From Prochlorococcus marinus XMU1408 (GTDB lineage: Bacteria > Cyanobacteriota > Cyanobacteriia > PCC-6307 > Cyanobiaceae): a DNA stretch of 64,000 bases. Of this stretch, positions 47,743-55,274 are shown in pieces. The stretch is from assembly GCF_003208055.1 (NCBI RefSeq), contig NZ_QJUE01000002.1:682001-746000 (forward strand), read 5' to 3'. A program made the translations under genes and the position numbers. A model generated the notes under the pieces. That model saw only the letters and a list, made by a program, of their open reading frames with translations, did not search any database and had not been told where the DNA came from. Within the stretch, counting starts at the first letter, position 1, and every line of letters begins with the position of its first letter.

Positions 47743-48375
47743 TTACTTTAAGCGAAATATCACAGAAACATTATTAGCTGGCATCTCAATTATTTTATCT
47801 AGTTCAAATCCATTCTCAGAGGCAATATTATTAACTCTGCTTAAAGGACGAATTCCCCAAAGTGGGTTTTGCATTTTTAATGATTGGTCAAAATTCAAAT
47901 TACTCAGTGAAGTCTTTATACCCTTAATAAAAAATGGTCCATATAGAATCAAGAAATTATTTTTTTGCATATAATTTTTTGATTCCTCAAACAAAGCTTT
48001 CGTACAACTCCAAGGTGAAATATGAATCATGTTAATGCAAACAATTCCTTTTATTAAATCCCTGAGTTTATTCGTAATTGGCCAAGGTCTTTTTTCAACA
48101 TCAATGTCCAATGGTTTTGGCATCTTTAAGGAAAGACCGTAATGATCAATCCAAGAAACAATGCTTTTACGATGTATTAATTCAGGATCACTAGTCTGCC
48201 AAATAATGGAAGGAAATGACTTTTGAAAAAACACACCATGTTCCCCACTTCCACTTGCAATTTCCAGAATCAATCCATTATCAGGAATGTAATTACTCAG
48301 TACACTCAAAATATATTCACGGTTCCTTAATGTTGCAGGAAAATTGAGTCGATCATCAAAACTTACAGGTTTCAT
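47743..48375 (-). CDS. DUF938 family methyltransferase-like protein
   Basis: A 210-residue class I methyltransferase of the DUF938 type. SAM motif I is LILEIASGSGEHGVFF (about residues 35-50), DPEL follows, and an INMIHISPW block near 114 is the DUF938 hallmark. The protein is soluble. Its acceptor is unknown. It begins 4 bases after the end of the zinc-ribbon membrane gene upstream and shares its transcript. Confidence 0.85.
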   Translation of the reverse strand: MKPVSFDDRLNFPATLRNREYILSVLSNYIPDNGLILEIASGSGEHGVFFQKSFPSIIWQTSDPELIHRKSIVSWIDHYGLSLKMPKPLDIDVEKRPWPITNKLRDLIKGIVCINMIHISPWSCTKALFEESKNYMQKNNFLILYGPFFIKGIKTSLSNLNFDQSLKMQNPLWGIRPLSRVNNIASENGFELDKIIEMPANNVSVIFRLK

Positions 48376-48378
48376 TAA

Positions 48379-48639
48379 TTACTTAAAACTCAAGCGAACT
48401 AAAGGTTCAGAATTAGTGGGAAACTCATCAGTATTAATTTCTTCAATAACAAAAAGAATCATTATTAGTAGAGGAGCCAGAAAAGCTGATGCAGCAACTA
48501 GACCAAAAATTTTTTTTGAATTTATTAATGGACTTTTTATCAACGGTTCGTCGCATTGACCACATATCAAAACACCGTCACGCCTAGTCTTTGTAAGTTG
48601 ATAACGAGAAGAGCAGAAAGGACAATAATATCTACTCAT
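48379..48639 (-). CDS. Zinc-ribbon membrane protein
   Basis: An 86-residue protein. Residues 6-29 hold CPFC and CGQC, a four-cysteine zinc ribbon, and residues 47-66 a hydrophobic span (FGLVAASAFLAPLLIMILFV). Such ribbon-plus-span proteins are widespread in cyanobacteria. It directly precedes the DUF938 gene, separated by 3 bases. Confidence 0.75.
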   Translation of the reverse strand: MSRYYCPFCSSRYQLTKTRRDGVLICGQCDEPLIKSPLINSKKIFGLVAASAFLAPLLIMILFVIEEINTDEFPTNSEPLVRLSFK

Positions 48640-48725
48640 TCTTGAATTGAGAAATAAAATTTGTATATTCTTATTAAGGCTACCATTAAAGAAAGTTTAT
48701 TAGATCGAATGTGTAAGCACAAATC

Positions 48726-49412
48726 ATGAATAAGAATAAAGGAAAATTTGATCACCTAATAAAGAATCTTGAAAGGATCTCATCTCAAAATTCGATATTT
48801 AATTACAAATCTGGACAAAGAGCATTTTTATCATTAGGAAAAGGAAATCTTCGAGAATGGTTAGATAAACTTCTTCCAAACACTAGACTAATTTTAGAGC
48901 CCAAAATCATTGGATTAAGTATTGGTATTCAATATATCGATGGATACATAAATAAAGCTATAAATAAAAGAAGTGAAGACATAACAGAAAAGGTTATGAC
49001 ACTAGAGAGTGTTCCTAAAAACATCGCAATAAAAAAAAGGTTAGAACTAAGAGGAGTTCTATACGAGCCTGAGAATTCATCTAATAAAAACAAAAAGATG
49101 GGCAACAAGTGGCTTCATCAATCACTAGCTATGAAAAAAGCACTTAACTTCTGTGCTTTTCAAATATTTCATTGCAATATTAATCACTTCCAAGCTCTTC
49201 AAGAATTAAAAAACCTTAATTTTGAAGTTCCACATACACAATTTACTAACTACATTTCAGATATTGAAATTTTTCGTCAATGCTGGAAGGATGGCAAAAT
49301 ATTTAAAAGCTATCCAACCAACGGAATTGTATTGAAAATAAATTCAAGAAAATTGCAAAAGAGGCTTGGAGAAAATAATCTGTCATCACATTGGGCATAT
49401 GCCATAAACTAA
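48726..49412 (+). CDS. LigA adenylation-domain-like protein, stand-alone (paralog B)
   Basis: A 228-residue protein related to the gene at 43645-44247. FLSLGKGNLREWLDKL corresponds to the M-L-S-L motif that precedes motif I in LigA. Motif I is EPKIIGLSIGIQY, where the Lys is kept but the acidic residue (KxDG) is Ile. LELRGVLYEP is motif III without its Glu; NFEVP and YPTNGIVLKINS follow, with motif IV D changed to N and Lys kept; the end is GENNLSSHWAYAI, as in LigA. All other ligase domains are absent. Confidence 0.75.
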   Translation: MNKNKGKFDHLIKNLERISSQNSIFNYKSGQRAFLSLGKGNLREWLDKLLPNTRLILEPKIIGLSIGIQYIDGYINKAINKRSEDITEKVMTLESVPKNIAIKKRLELRGVLYEPENSSNKNKKMGNKWLHQSLAMKKALNFCAFQIFHCNINHFQALQELKNLNFEVPHTQFTNYISDIEIFRQCWKDGKIFKSYPTNGIVLKINSRKLQKRLGENNLSSHWAYAIN

Positions 49413-49558
49413 TGCTGTTAATAGCAACCAAAGATGTTTCACAAGTAATTGGAGGAGTAGACATATTTTCTCCAACAGGCTTGATGATCCTAATAATAGG
49501 AATACTATTTACAGTAGGTGTACCATTAACAATGATTTTAAAAGGGAGAAAAGATTAA
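49412..49558 (+). CDS. Small single-span membrane protein
   Basis: A 48-residue ORF whose ATG overlaps the stop of the LigA-like gene by one base (TAATG), suggesting coupled translation. One hydrophobic segment (GLMILIIGILFTVGVPLTMIL) is followed by a short basic tail (KGRKD). The junction makes this ORF more credible than most small ones here. Confidence 0.6.
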   Translation: MLLIATKDVSQVIGGVDIFSPTGLMILIIGILFTVGVPLTMILKGRKD

Positions 49559-49672
49559 TCTTTTTTGCCAATCATTATGAATAACTTCAATTTGTTATTA
49601 GCTAAACAACCAACTACAAACTATGGTTTTATATTAAAATTCAATAAAATCAAAATTTAATTAAAGAAATAT

Positions 49673-50110
49673 ATGATTAAAAATAATCGAAGTTCAAGAA
49701 CTAATTTCAATTATTTAAGAATTTTACTTCCATTTTCTTATAATAGATACATACTGTTATTTCTTTCAGGATTAATCTTGCTTCCAATTCAGCAAGCAAA
49801 CTCAGAAGAACTATTCCTTAAATGTACTGGTAAATTTGAAATAAATAGAGGTCCATTAATAAAACCAGACTGGGAAACAAGCTACCTAACAATTAATCTT
49901 GTTGGACTAAAATCTACCATTAACAATAAAGGTTTAAAAAAAGAAGGTCGGACTTTGATTAGAAGAAATTCATACACTATTACGCTTAGAGACAAAAGTA
50001 ATAGGATCAAAACGAAATATAAAATACATGGAACACTTGGAACCTACATAGTTGAATCTCCCATTAGAAATAGAACATTGATAGGGACATGTGAAAAAAG
50101 CAGGGGTTAA
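49673..50110 (+). CDS. Putative secreted protein
   Basis: A 145-residue protein with a long basic N-terminus and a hydrophobic segment (YILLFLSGLILLPIQQANSEEL), probably a signal peptide with cleavage near residue 45, followed by a beta-rich part (YLTINLVGLKSTI, YTITLRDK) with two cysteines. The ATG could be internal. No family recognised. Confidence 0.65.
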   Translation: MIKNNRSSRTNFNYLRILLPFSYNRYILLFLSGLILLPIQQANSEELFLKCTGKFEINRGPLIKPDWETSYLTINLVGLKSTINNKGLKKEGRTLIRRNSYTITLRDKSNRIKTKYKIHGTLGTYIVESPIRNRTLIGTCEKSRG

Positions 50111-50174
50111 TAATCTCTAAACATCAAAATATTCAGCGAAAAAACCTATAAAATTCCTTAGAGAAATTACAAAA

Positions 50175-50309
50175 TCACTTGTTTGATTTAGGATCAAGAC
50201 CTTGCGCCTCTCTATTTTGAGCTATACCACCCACACCTAACAACAGAAAGATCAAGTACAGAGATACCGTTGAAATAGCAATAATTATTACTATGTTGAA
50301 TAAATTCAT
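50175..50309 (-). CDS. Small single-span membrane protein
   Basis: A 44-residue ORF: MNLFNIVIIIAISTVSLYLIFLLLG, then VGGIAQNREAQGLDPKSNK. N-terminal span and polar tail. No family recognised, and the start is inferred. Confidence 0.5.
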   Translation of the reverse strand: MNLFNIVIIIAISTVSLYLIFLLLGVGGIAQNREAQGLDPKSNK

Positions 50310-50362
50310 ATAAGATATTTATTTGATTTAATTAATTTATTAAAATTATCAAATTACTGCAT

Positions 50363-50449
50363 TTATGAAAATATCACAGTAACACTACTTATAAAAATAC
50401 CAAAAGTAATCATAGCAATTGGTAAAACCTTGATTTTCTTACTTTCCAT
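50363..50449 (-). CDS. Very small membrane peptide
   Basis: A 28-residue ORF with a hydrophobic second half (IAMITFGIFISSVTVIF) after a basic N-terminus (MESKKIK). It precedes the gene at 50175 in the same direction. Low support beyond shape. Confidence 0.35.
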   Translation of the reverse strand: MESKKIKVLPIAMITFGIFISSVTVIFS

Positions 50450-50630
50450 AGCTAATAGTTTTTTAAATTTTATGAAATAAAAAAAGCGGACGAGAGACAA
50501 AAAAGACCGGGATCTGAGTGATAACCGACCTAAATTAAATTTTGCATTAAAAAGCTCTCAATAAAAATCCTTTTTAGCTCAAAAATTACTAGCTAGTATT
50601 TGTAGATAAATCGTTATTTTTAAAATTAAT

Positions 50631-50924
50631 ATGTGGGTAAGTATAGACCTTTGCTTGGTTCCAATAGGAGTAGGTATCTCATTATCTCCATATATAAAGG
50701 CATGCTTATTAATTATTGAGGAGTATAAGCTTGATTATGAACTAGGTCCAAATGGAACTGCAATTGAAGGAGAGTGGGATCAAGTTTTTGAATGCGTAAA
50801 AAAATGCCATGAGGTCGTTCATAGCAAAGGTGCTCCTCGCGTTTACACAACCTTAAAAGTAAATACACGTATAGATAAGAAGCAATTATTTAAAGAAAAA
50901 GTACAAAGCGTAAGAGCCCGATAG
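50631..50924 (+). CDS. Thiamine-binding MTH1187/YkoF-like protein
   Basis: A 97-residue protein of the MTH1187 (DUF77) family. It begins WVSIDLCLVPIGVGISLSPYIKACLLIIEE and continues YELGPNGTAIEGEWDQVFECVKKCHEVVHSKGAPRVYTTLKVNTR. Family members bind thiamine and form dimers of alpha+beta barrels. Both the G-I-G/N-G-T-A-I and K-G-A-P-R-V motifs are intact. Confidence 0.85.
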   Translation: MWVSIDLCLVPIGVGISLSPYIKACLLIIEEYKLDYELGPNGTAIEGEWDQVFECVKKCHEVVHSKGAPRVYTTLKVNTRIDKKQLFKEKVQSVRAR

Positions 50925-51046
50925 AAAAAAAAAATTAAAAGCATTGAGCAAAAGTCTGAAAACCTAAAACAAAAGAAAGATCCCAACAATTACCCATGCA
51001 TACTATTAGAAGTACTGATATAAAAGGGATAGCAGCACGGTAATTA

Positions 51047-51148
51047 ATGACTATCTTTGCTCGTCTAAGCAGATCAGAAGTTATTCACGGAAGAGCAGCT
51101 ATGTTTATCGTTGCTACCTGGTTATTCACAAACTATCTAATTCGTTAA
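51047..51148 (+). CDS. hli: High-light-inducible protein (HLIP)-like, short form
   Basis: A 33-residue protein with RSEVIHGRAAMFIVATWLF, in which E-x-x-x-G-R-x-A-M is the HLIP chlorophyll motif but with His in place of Asn. It lacks the GQIIPG tail. Such short HLIPs exist in picocyanobacteria. It is followed after 2 bases by another small gene. Confidence 0.65.
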   Translation: MTIFARLSRSEVIHGRAAMFIVATWLFTNYLIR

Positions 51149-51150
51149 GA

Positions 51151-51285
51151 ATGGCTAACCCTATTAAGACATGGTTTTTTGAATTAATCGAAGATGCGAT
51201 AGGAAGTAAAGCCATGGAGCGATTTAAAAAAGAAGAAGAAGAAAAAAAGAATCCAGAATCAAATAACGCGCCCAAAAAAGATTAG
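51151..51285 (+). CDS. Hypothetical small basic protein
   Basis: A 44-residue soluble protein: MANPIKTWFFELIEDAIGSKAMERF followed by a Lys/Glu run and NPESNNAPKKD. It begins 2 bases after the HLIP-like stop, so co-transcribed. The amphipathic N-terminus might attach to membranes. No family recognised. Confidence 0.55.
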   Translation: MANPIKTWFFELIEDAIGSKAMERFKKEEEEKKNPESNNAPKKD

Positions 51286-51322
51286 AAGTTAATAGGCTCC
51301 AGACTTTAAACTAACCACATAA

Positions 51323-51494
51323 TTAATCCCATTCTGCTGCTACGGCTCTTAAGCCACTAGCAATGATCTCGTTAGGGCAATTAGTATCTTCTTTTAAGGC
51401 CTTGGCCGCAAGATGGACGTTCTCCCAAAATGTGGAAACTGCTCCTATTCTTTGATCATCAGAGAATTTAAATTGCTCAAAAGCTTTGGGCATT
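51323..51494 (-). pseudogene. Small protein of the LKEDTxC family (member 4), frameshifted
   Basis: From stop 51323 upward the frame encodes a 45-residue segment with AAKALKEDTNCPNEIIASGLRAVAAEWD that matches the family core seen at 26134-26304. Its natural ATG at 51492-51494 (MPKAF) is in a different frame: the coding strand has GCTTTTTGAG with five Ts, and removing one T restores MPKAFEQFKF. The gene is therefore interrupted by one base, unless translation shifts or the base is a sequencing error. Confidence 0.5.
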
Positions 51495-51508
51495 TTTCTA
51501 TTTTATTT

Positions 51509-51679
51509 TATGTTCTAGCAAATAATTCATTCATCAACTTTTATTTTCACAGATTCAATGTAATTATCCTTGTTGTTCTCTGAAATTATTTTTAAGGTGA
51601 TAAAGCCTACAAAGGTCGTTAAAAATATAAAACCAAAACTTTGAATTAGATCAATATAGGTCGCCAACAAATGGTTCAT
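51509..51679 (-). CDS. Small single-span membrane protein
   Basis: A 56-residue protein with a hydrophobic N-terminal half (LIQSFGFIFLTTFVGFITL) and a polar C-terminal half (ISENNKDNYIESVKIKLMNELF). It lies just upstream of the broken small gene in the same direction. No family recognised. Confidence 0.5.
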
Positions 51680-51758
51680 TGCAAACTTGATTTCTTAAAA
51701 TGTAGAGAAAAAAAAATCAAATAACAAATTCAACAAAACATTGGTAAAAATATGTAAC

Positions 51759-51899
51759 CTAATAATCTGTTGAAGTAAAATAACTATCACCCATCACAGT
51801 GCCTGTTCCTAAATCATAAACATTATCCAAATCAGATAGCAGTTCTTGTAATTCCTCACCACTTATTCTTTTGATTTCTTGGTAGGTTTCTTTAGACAT
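51759..51899 (-). CDS. Hypothetical small acidic protein
   Basis: A 46-residue acidic soluble protein with an N-terminal helix (EIKRISGEELQELLSDL) and a polar, aromatic C-terminus (GTGTVMGDSYFTSTDY). ATG at 51899. No motif recognised. Confidence 0.5.
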   Translation of the reverse strand: MSKETYQEIKRISGEELQELLSDLDNVYDLGTGTVMGDSYFTSTDY

Positions 51900-52066
51900 A
51901 AAAAAATAATATCAAGCGTAAATTTAACCACTCCTAATCAGTCTCAGAGACCGTAAAGACCGATAGGGATAATTACTTTTCGGTATGTTCAACAAAAACA
52001 TAACTCTGTATAAAATTTTCTTATCAAATCTCGATACCTAATAACTATGACTAAAAGGATTAGATG

Positions 52067-52727
52067 TTAAGTAATTATTCCTACACGGCTGATAGAGGTT
52101 TGTTCTTATATTTTTTGAACTTCTCAGGACAACCTTCTTTTTATACTGAGCTTTAGAAGGTTGTTTCTTTGAATAAGAAACGTCAGTGCTCCCCCCCAGA
52201 AGCCAATCAATTGATGACCAATGCAATTGATTGCCTGACGTACATTAATACTAAAATTCCCTTTTCTTCCTTGGTTCTGTAGGACCGTACGTCTTAGGTA
52301 GGGAAACCGTAGAAAGAATAAATCTCTGTTAATTAGACATTTAAAAAGGGCCCTAGGGGGCCCTTTTTCTTTACCGATTCTTTGCAGAAGCTTCTGGATA
52401 TTGGTGGCCTGGGGCCAAGTGTCTAGTAGAAAGGCTTTTGTACTCCGTTAGGGCACCTAAACGATGCAGAGGAGCTTCGACTGAATTGACGCACCTATAT
52501 CATTGATCCTTGTCGCATCAGACGAATAGCCTACTTATTCATTGAGAATGTTGGAGCAGGAACCAGAATTCAGTTCGCTTCTCTTAAATACTCAGGTGGA
52601 GTGTCGACCATTAATGGTGCCTCTGAGCTCAACAAACGTATCTTTGCTCTATTCGCACCTCAACGCAATCAGCCTTAATGCCCATTGCATTTCCACTTAA
52701 CCTGATCAAAAATAGTAAGTTTGGGGT
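52067..52727. repeat. 660-base duplicated element, copy A
   Basis: This segment is about 95% identical by eye to 62941-63599 (copy B), with the same start (TTAAGTAATTATTCC) and end (AGTAAGTTTGGGGT). It contains several inverted repeats, including 52129-52138/52155-52164 and 52180-52186/52235-52241 with 52204-52213/52224-52233 inside, a GC-rich bidirectional terminator at 52343-52368, and a downstream reading frame (YIIDPCRIRRIA... through LFAPQRNQP) broken by a TGA in both copies. No transposase or tRNA is present. The likely content is structured RNA plus a decayed coding fragment. Confidence 0.8.
52343..52368. terminator. GC-rich bidirectional terminator within copy A
   Basis: AAAAAGGGCCC pairs with GGGCCCTTTTT around a TAGG loop. 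The A-run before and T-run after mean it can end transcripts from either side. Copy B at 63217-63242 preserves it with GAGG in the loop. Confidence 0.85.
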
Positions 52728-52759
52728 ATAAGAATTTTATCTCAAATCAAAACATCAAT

Positions 52760-53104
52760 ATGTCGAGAGAACAAACAAGTAAACAAGACCAAATAAGCAT
52801 TTTCGCAGAAATAGCTAAAGGATGTAGAACTGATCATCAAAAAATTGAATTTTTCGATTCATCTAAGGAAGCATTTTTTACTGATTCAGATGAATCAACA
52901 AGCTCGGTTAATGAAGATATCCCAAAAGACTTAGATGACGGGTTTTACGTATACGCAAATATGAAAAAACTTAGTGAAACGGAGCTTGAAGAGTTAATAA
53001 GTCTGCCATGGAAAGAATACCCAGAAAACTTTAAGATATTTTTATTCGATTTTTGCATCTTAAATGGTGATGCCTATTCAAAATACTTCCCCAATTCAAA
53101 GTAG
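52760..53104 (+). CDS. Hypothetical soluble protein
   Basis: A 114-residue acidic soluble protein from the ATG at 52760 (an in-frame TTG at 52721 is weaker). It starts MSREQTSKQDQISIFAEIAKGCR, has a Ser/Asp/Glu-rich middle, and ends ELEELISLPWKEYPENFKIFLFDFC. It follows copy A of the duplicated element by about 30 bases. No family recognised. Confidence 0.65.
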   Translation: MSREQTSKQDQISIFAEIAKGCRTDHQKIEFFDSSKEAFFTDSDESTSSVNEDIPKDLDDGFYVYANMKKLSETELEELISLPWKEYPENFKIFLFDFCILNGDAYSKYFPNSK

Positions 53105-53303
53105 TTTTAGCAATTTTCTAATACGATCCACTTAACGAATGAACGCGATAATTTGCTTGTGTGGCATAAGGAAAATTCCTCTAGCAAAGAATATTTAAAG
53201 ACATCCGATAATATATTTATTGCAGTCAGGCCACAAATATGATGCGTTATTGCAAGCAAGGTAGGAGCTTTTAAATTGAAGAAATATCCTTATTTCTCAC
53301 CTA

Positions 53304-53568
53304 ATGCTTGAAACAACTGTATGTACATTTGATGTCAATGTACCTGACGATTTGGGTGAAAAAGTTTGACATCGACGAGGCTCCAGCCAGATCAGCAAAA
53401 GGAATAAAGGTGATTTTCAGAGGTGTCAGCAAAGATAATCCTGAAAAAGCGATCGTTGTAGTTCAAGCTTTAGAAGGTGTCTTAGGAAAACATATACAAG
53501 AGAACATTGAAATATTTGAAAAAAATGGTGCAGTCATGAGTACGGCAGAACCTAGTCTCTGGTCTTGA
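53304..53568 (+). pseudogene. DUF3764-like protein interrupted by a frameshift
   Basis: From the ATG at 53304, MLETTVCTFDVNVPDDLGEKV runs into TGA at 53367. The +1 frame continues without a break as FDIDEAPARSAKGIKVIFRGVSKDNPEKAI to 53568. Together they make a full DUF3764-type protein (known pattern: ETTV, then FD-x-x-EA, FGIK, FRGVSKD). The junction GTT TGA C is the same type of slippery stop as the prfB +1 frameshift site, so this is a broken gene or a programmed shift. An earlier ATG at 53308 in the second frame is not a family start. Confidence 0.65.
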
Positions 53569-53635
53569 GGATCCAAATTGCTTAGGTATAAATAAAGAAT
53601 CAAATCAAAAGATTAGTCTCAATTAAATCTGAACA

Positions 53636-53905
53636 ATGATTAGAAATCTGTTTTTCTTAATTCTCGGAGCATTTAGCGGTCTTTGGTTTATATGGCCTCA
53701 AATCATTACGACCAAAGGTTGGGAATGCACAAAAGATGTTATTGCATCTTCTAATGAAGATTTAACAGATATTGAATCATTAGTTGAATCCTTGCCAAAC
53801 AGAATCAAATTAGGCTTGGCTGTTTCCCCAAAAACATTGCTAAAGAGAGAGAACCTTACTCGTATCGAGAAGCTCAGAATTGTTGGAGATGCTTGCTTTA
53901 GATAA
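53636..53905 (+). CDS. Putative membrane-anchored small protein
   Basis: An 89-residue protein with an N-terminal hydrophobic segment (NLFFLILGAFSGLWFIWP) and a polar remainder with two cysteines (WECTKDVI and GDACFR). Probably a signal anchor with an exported domain. Function unknown. Confidence 0.6.
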   Translation: MIRNLFFLILGAFSGLWFIWPQIITTKGWECTKDVIASSNEDLTDIESLVESLPNRIKLGLAVSPKTLLKRENLTRIEKLRIVGDACFR

Positions 53906-53959
53906 ATTAAAAGGTACAAGGAAAATTATCATTATTAACATCAACAAAAAGTTGGCGTC

Positions 53960-54463
53960 TTAACTTATCAAAGCAATTGCTTCTTTTAATTCGTTCGCAT
54001 GATTGATCTCATCTTGAGCAATTTCACGTATCCTCTGATCGTTTGGATTAACGGTTAGATACTTTGCATAAGTTTCATACGCATGCTCTTCAATTTTTAT
54101 ATTGATATCGTATGCATTTGATGGAGATAGCAAGTAATAAAAAACCATTACCCAGTAATAGAAGAGCACTAAATGCCTAGCAAGAAATCGATCAACCCAA
54201 TATCTATTGCCGCTTCGTGATTCCATCTCTTCTAAATGCTCCGTCTCATTGATTGCTTGGTAAAAATGAGCCTTCATAAGCTTGTTGCTTAAAGGAGTCT
54301 TTAGGCCAAGCGACTCTTGTAAATGCAAAACTGATAAGAATGCAAAATAAGGTGCTCTAGCGATTACCTCAAGAACCCAAAAACGTTGAATCGGTCTACC
54401 TTCGTAGATTCGATCAAGAATACTTACACTGAAATCTAAAACAAATGAATTAAAACCTTTCAT
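53960..54463 (-). CDS. ptox: Plastoquinol terminal oxidase (PTOX, alternative oxidase family)
   Basis: A 167-residue diiron alternative-oxidase protein. Expected iron ligands are all present: Glu32 (LEVIAR), Glu73 and His76 (N-E-T-E-H), Glu126 (EEHAYE) and Glu152/His155 (DEINH). PTOX oxidises plastoquinol and reduces O2 to water, relieving over-reduction of the photosynthetic chain. The short length and the motifs match cyanobacterial PTOX rather than mitochondrial AOX. It is probably monocistronic. Confidence 0.92.
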   Translation of the reverse strand: MKGFNSFVLDFSVSILDRIYEGRPIQRFWVLEVIARAPYFAFLSVLHLQESLGLKTPLSNKLMKAHFYQAINETEHLEEMESRSGNRYWVDRFLARHLVLFYYWVMVFYYLLSPSNAYDINIKIEEHAYETYAKYLTVNPNDQRIREIAQDEINHANELKEAIALIS

Positions 54464-54581
54464 AATTCCTTAGCTAACTATTTAAGTATAAATACTCAGC
54501 AAAAAATTATGAGTTATAACTTATTTATTTAACTATCGATAGCTACTGAAGCTGAATATGGAAGTAGGCCGAAGATTAAAT

Positions 54582-54758
54582 CTATCTTGCTCGGACAGGT
54601 TGGTAAGCAGGAATCATCTTTCCTCCACCAAAATCGTCATCATCGTCTGGAAGCGATCTTGAGATTAGTTCTACGAGAACTAGAGCAGCCATAGGATAGA
54701 AACACCATAAAACAGCTTTCCAGATGGGAAATGAGTCAACTAGCTGAAGCTCAGACAT
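54582..54758 (-). CDS. Small single-span membrane protein with poly-Asp tail
   Basis: A 58-residue protein: a hydrophobic segment (VLWCFYPMAALVLVELI), five aspartates, F-G-G-G-K-M and the tail IPAYQPVRAR. The layout matches the proteins at 7635-7802 and 57193-57369. It lies 118 bases upstream of ptox in the same direction. Function unknown. Confidence 0.65.
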   Translation of the reverse strand: MSELQLVDSFPIWKAVLWCFYPMAALVLVELISRSLPDDDDDFGGGKMIPAYQPVRAR

Positions 54759-54940
54759 GTATCAGAAAATTGTTTGAACAAACCTAACTGATCTAAAAAT
54801 ATTTAGTGTTACGGTTAGCACGAAGTGAATGTATATCTAATCGATCCTTCTGTAAAAAAATTACTTCAAGCCGTCTAAGTTTTCCACAGCTTCAGAGTCA
54901 CTAAATAACTCCAAGATCTAAATAAAAAGCAATTCCAATA

Positions 54941-55180
54941 AAAAAGACCCTAGGTATGGTGTCCTACGGGCCTGGGTGATGGGGATCTTATTTTTAACTG
55001 TTTTTCAAGCAAATTGCAACCCCTACCATATCTGGTGTTAGAAAGATTAAAAAAACAGAAAAAAAGACCCATATCTGGAATTATTAGCTTGCGTAATATG
55101 TACACAGCGAGTAGTATTTCGAAATTACTGGGTGATGGGGATCTCTCAGGATCTACTCCCTCAAATTTGAGGGTTTTTTT
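54941..55180. ncRNA. Possible structured RNA locus with repeated motif
   Basis: Two copies of AAAAAGACCC (54941, 55061) are each followed later by CTGGGTGATGGGGATCT (54972-54988, 55128-55144). The first unit also forms a hairpin (CCCTAGG/CCTACGGG with one bulge) that works as a terminator on the minus strand, while the second ends in a plus-strand terminator. There is no convincing ORF. This suggests one or two small RNAs, but the promoter and strand are not clear and it matches none of the Yfr RNAs I know. Confidence 0.4.
55158..55180 (+). terminator. Rho-independent terminator
   Basis: A perfect palindrome CCCTCAAATTTGAGGG (55158-55173) is followed by seven Ts (55174-55180). It sits at the end of the repeated-motif region with no plus-strand CDS ending just before it, implying that the upstream transcript is non-coding or very short. 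Confidence 0.85.
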
Positions 55181-55274
55181 ATGCCATGAATTTCTGCAGA
55201 TAATTTCTAAGATGGATTAAGGCAAAATTAGTGAAAAACTGCTTTGATCCTTATTTTTTTCCCAAATCGAGAAG

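Noticed and set aside
52038-52226. Minus-strand ORF inside the duplicated element (starting MHWSSIDWLLG), also in copy B
   Set aside because: Differences between the copies are mostly amino-acid changing (about five changes to two silent ones), so there is no sign of protein-coding selection.
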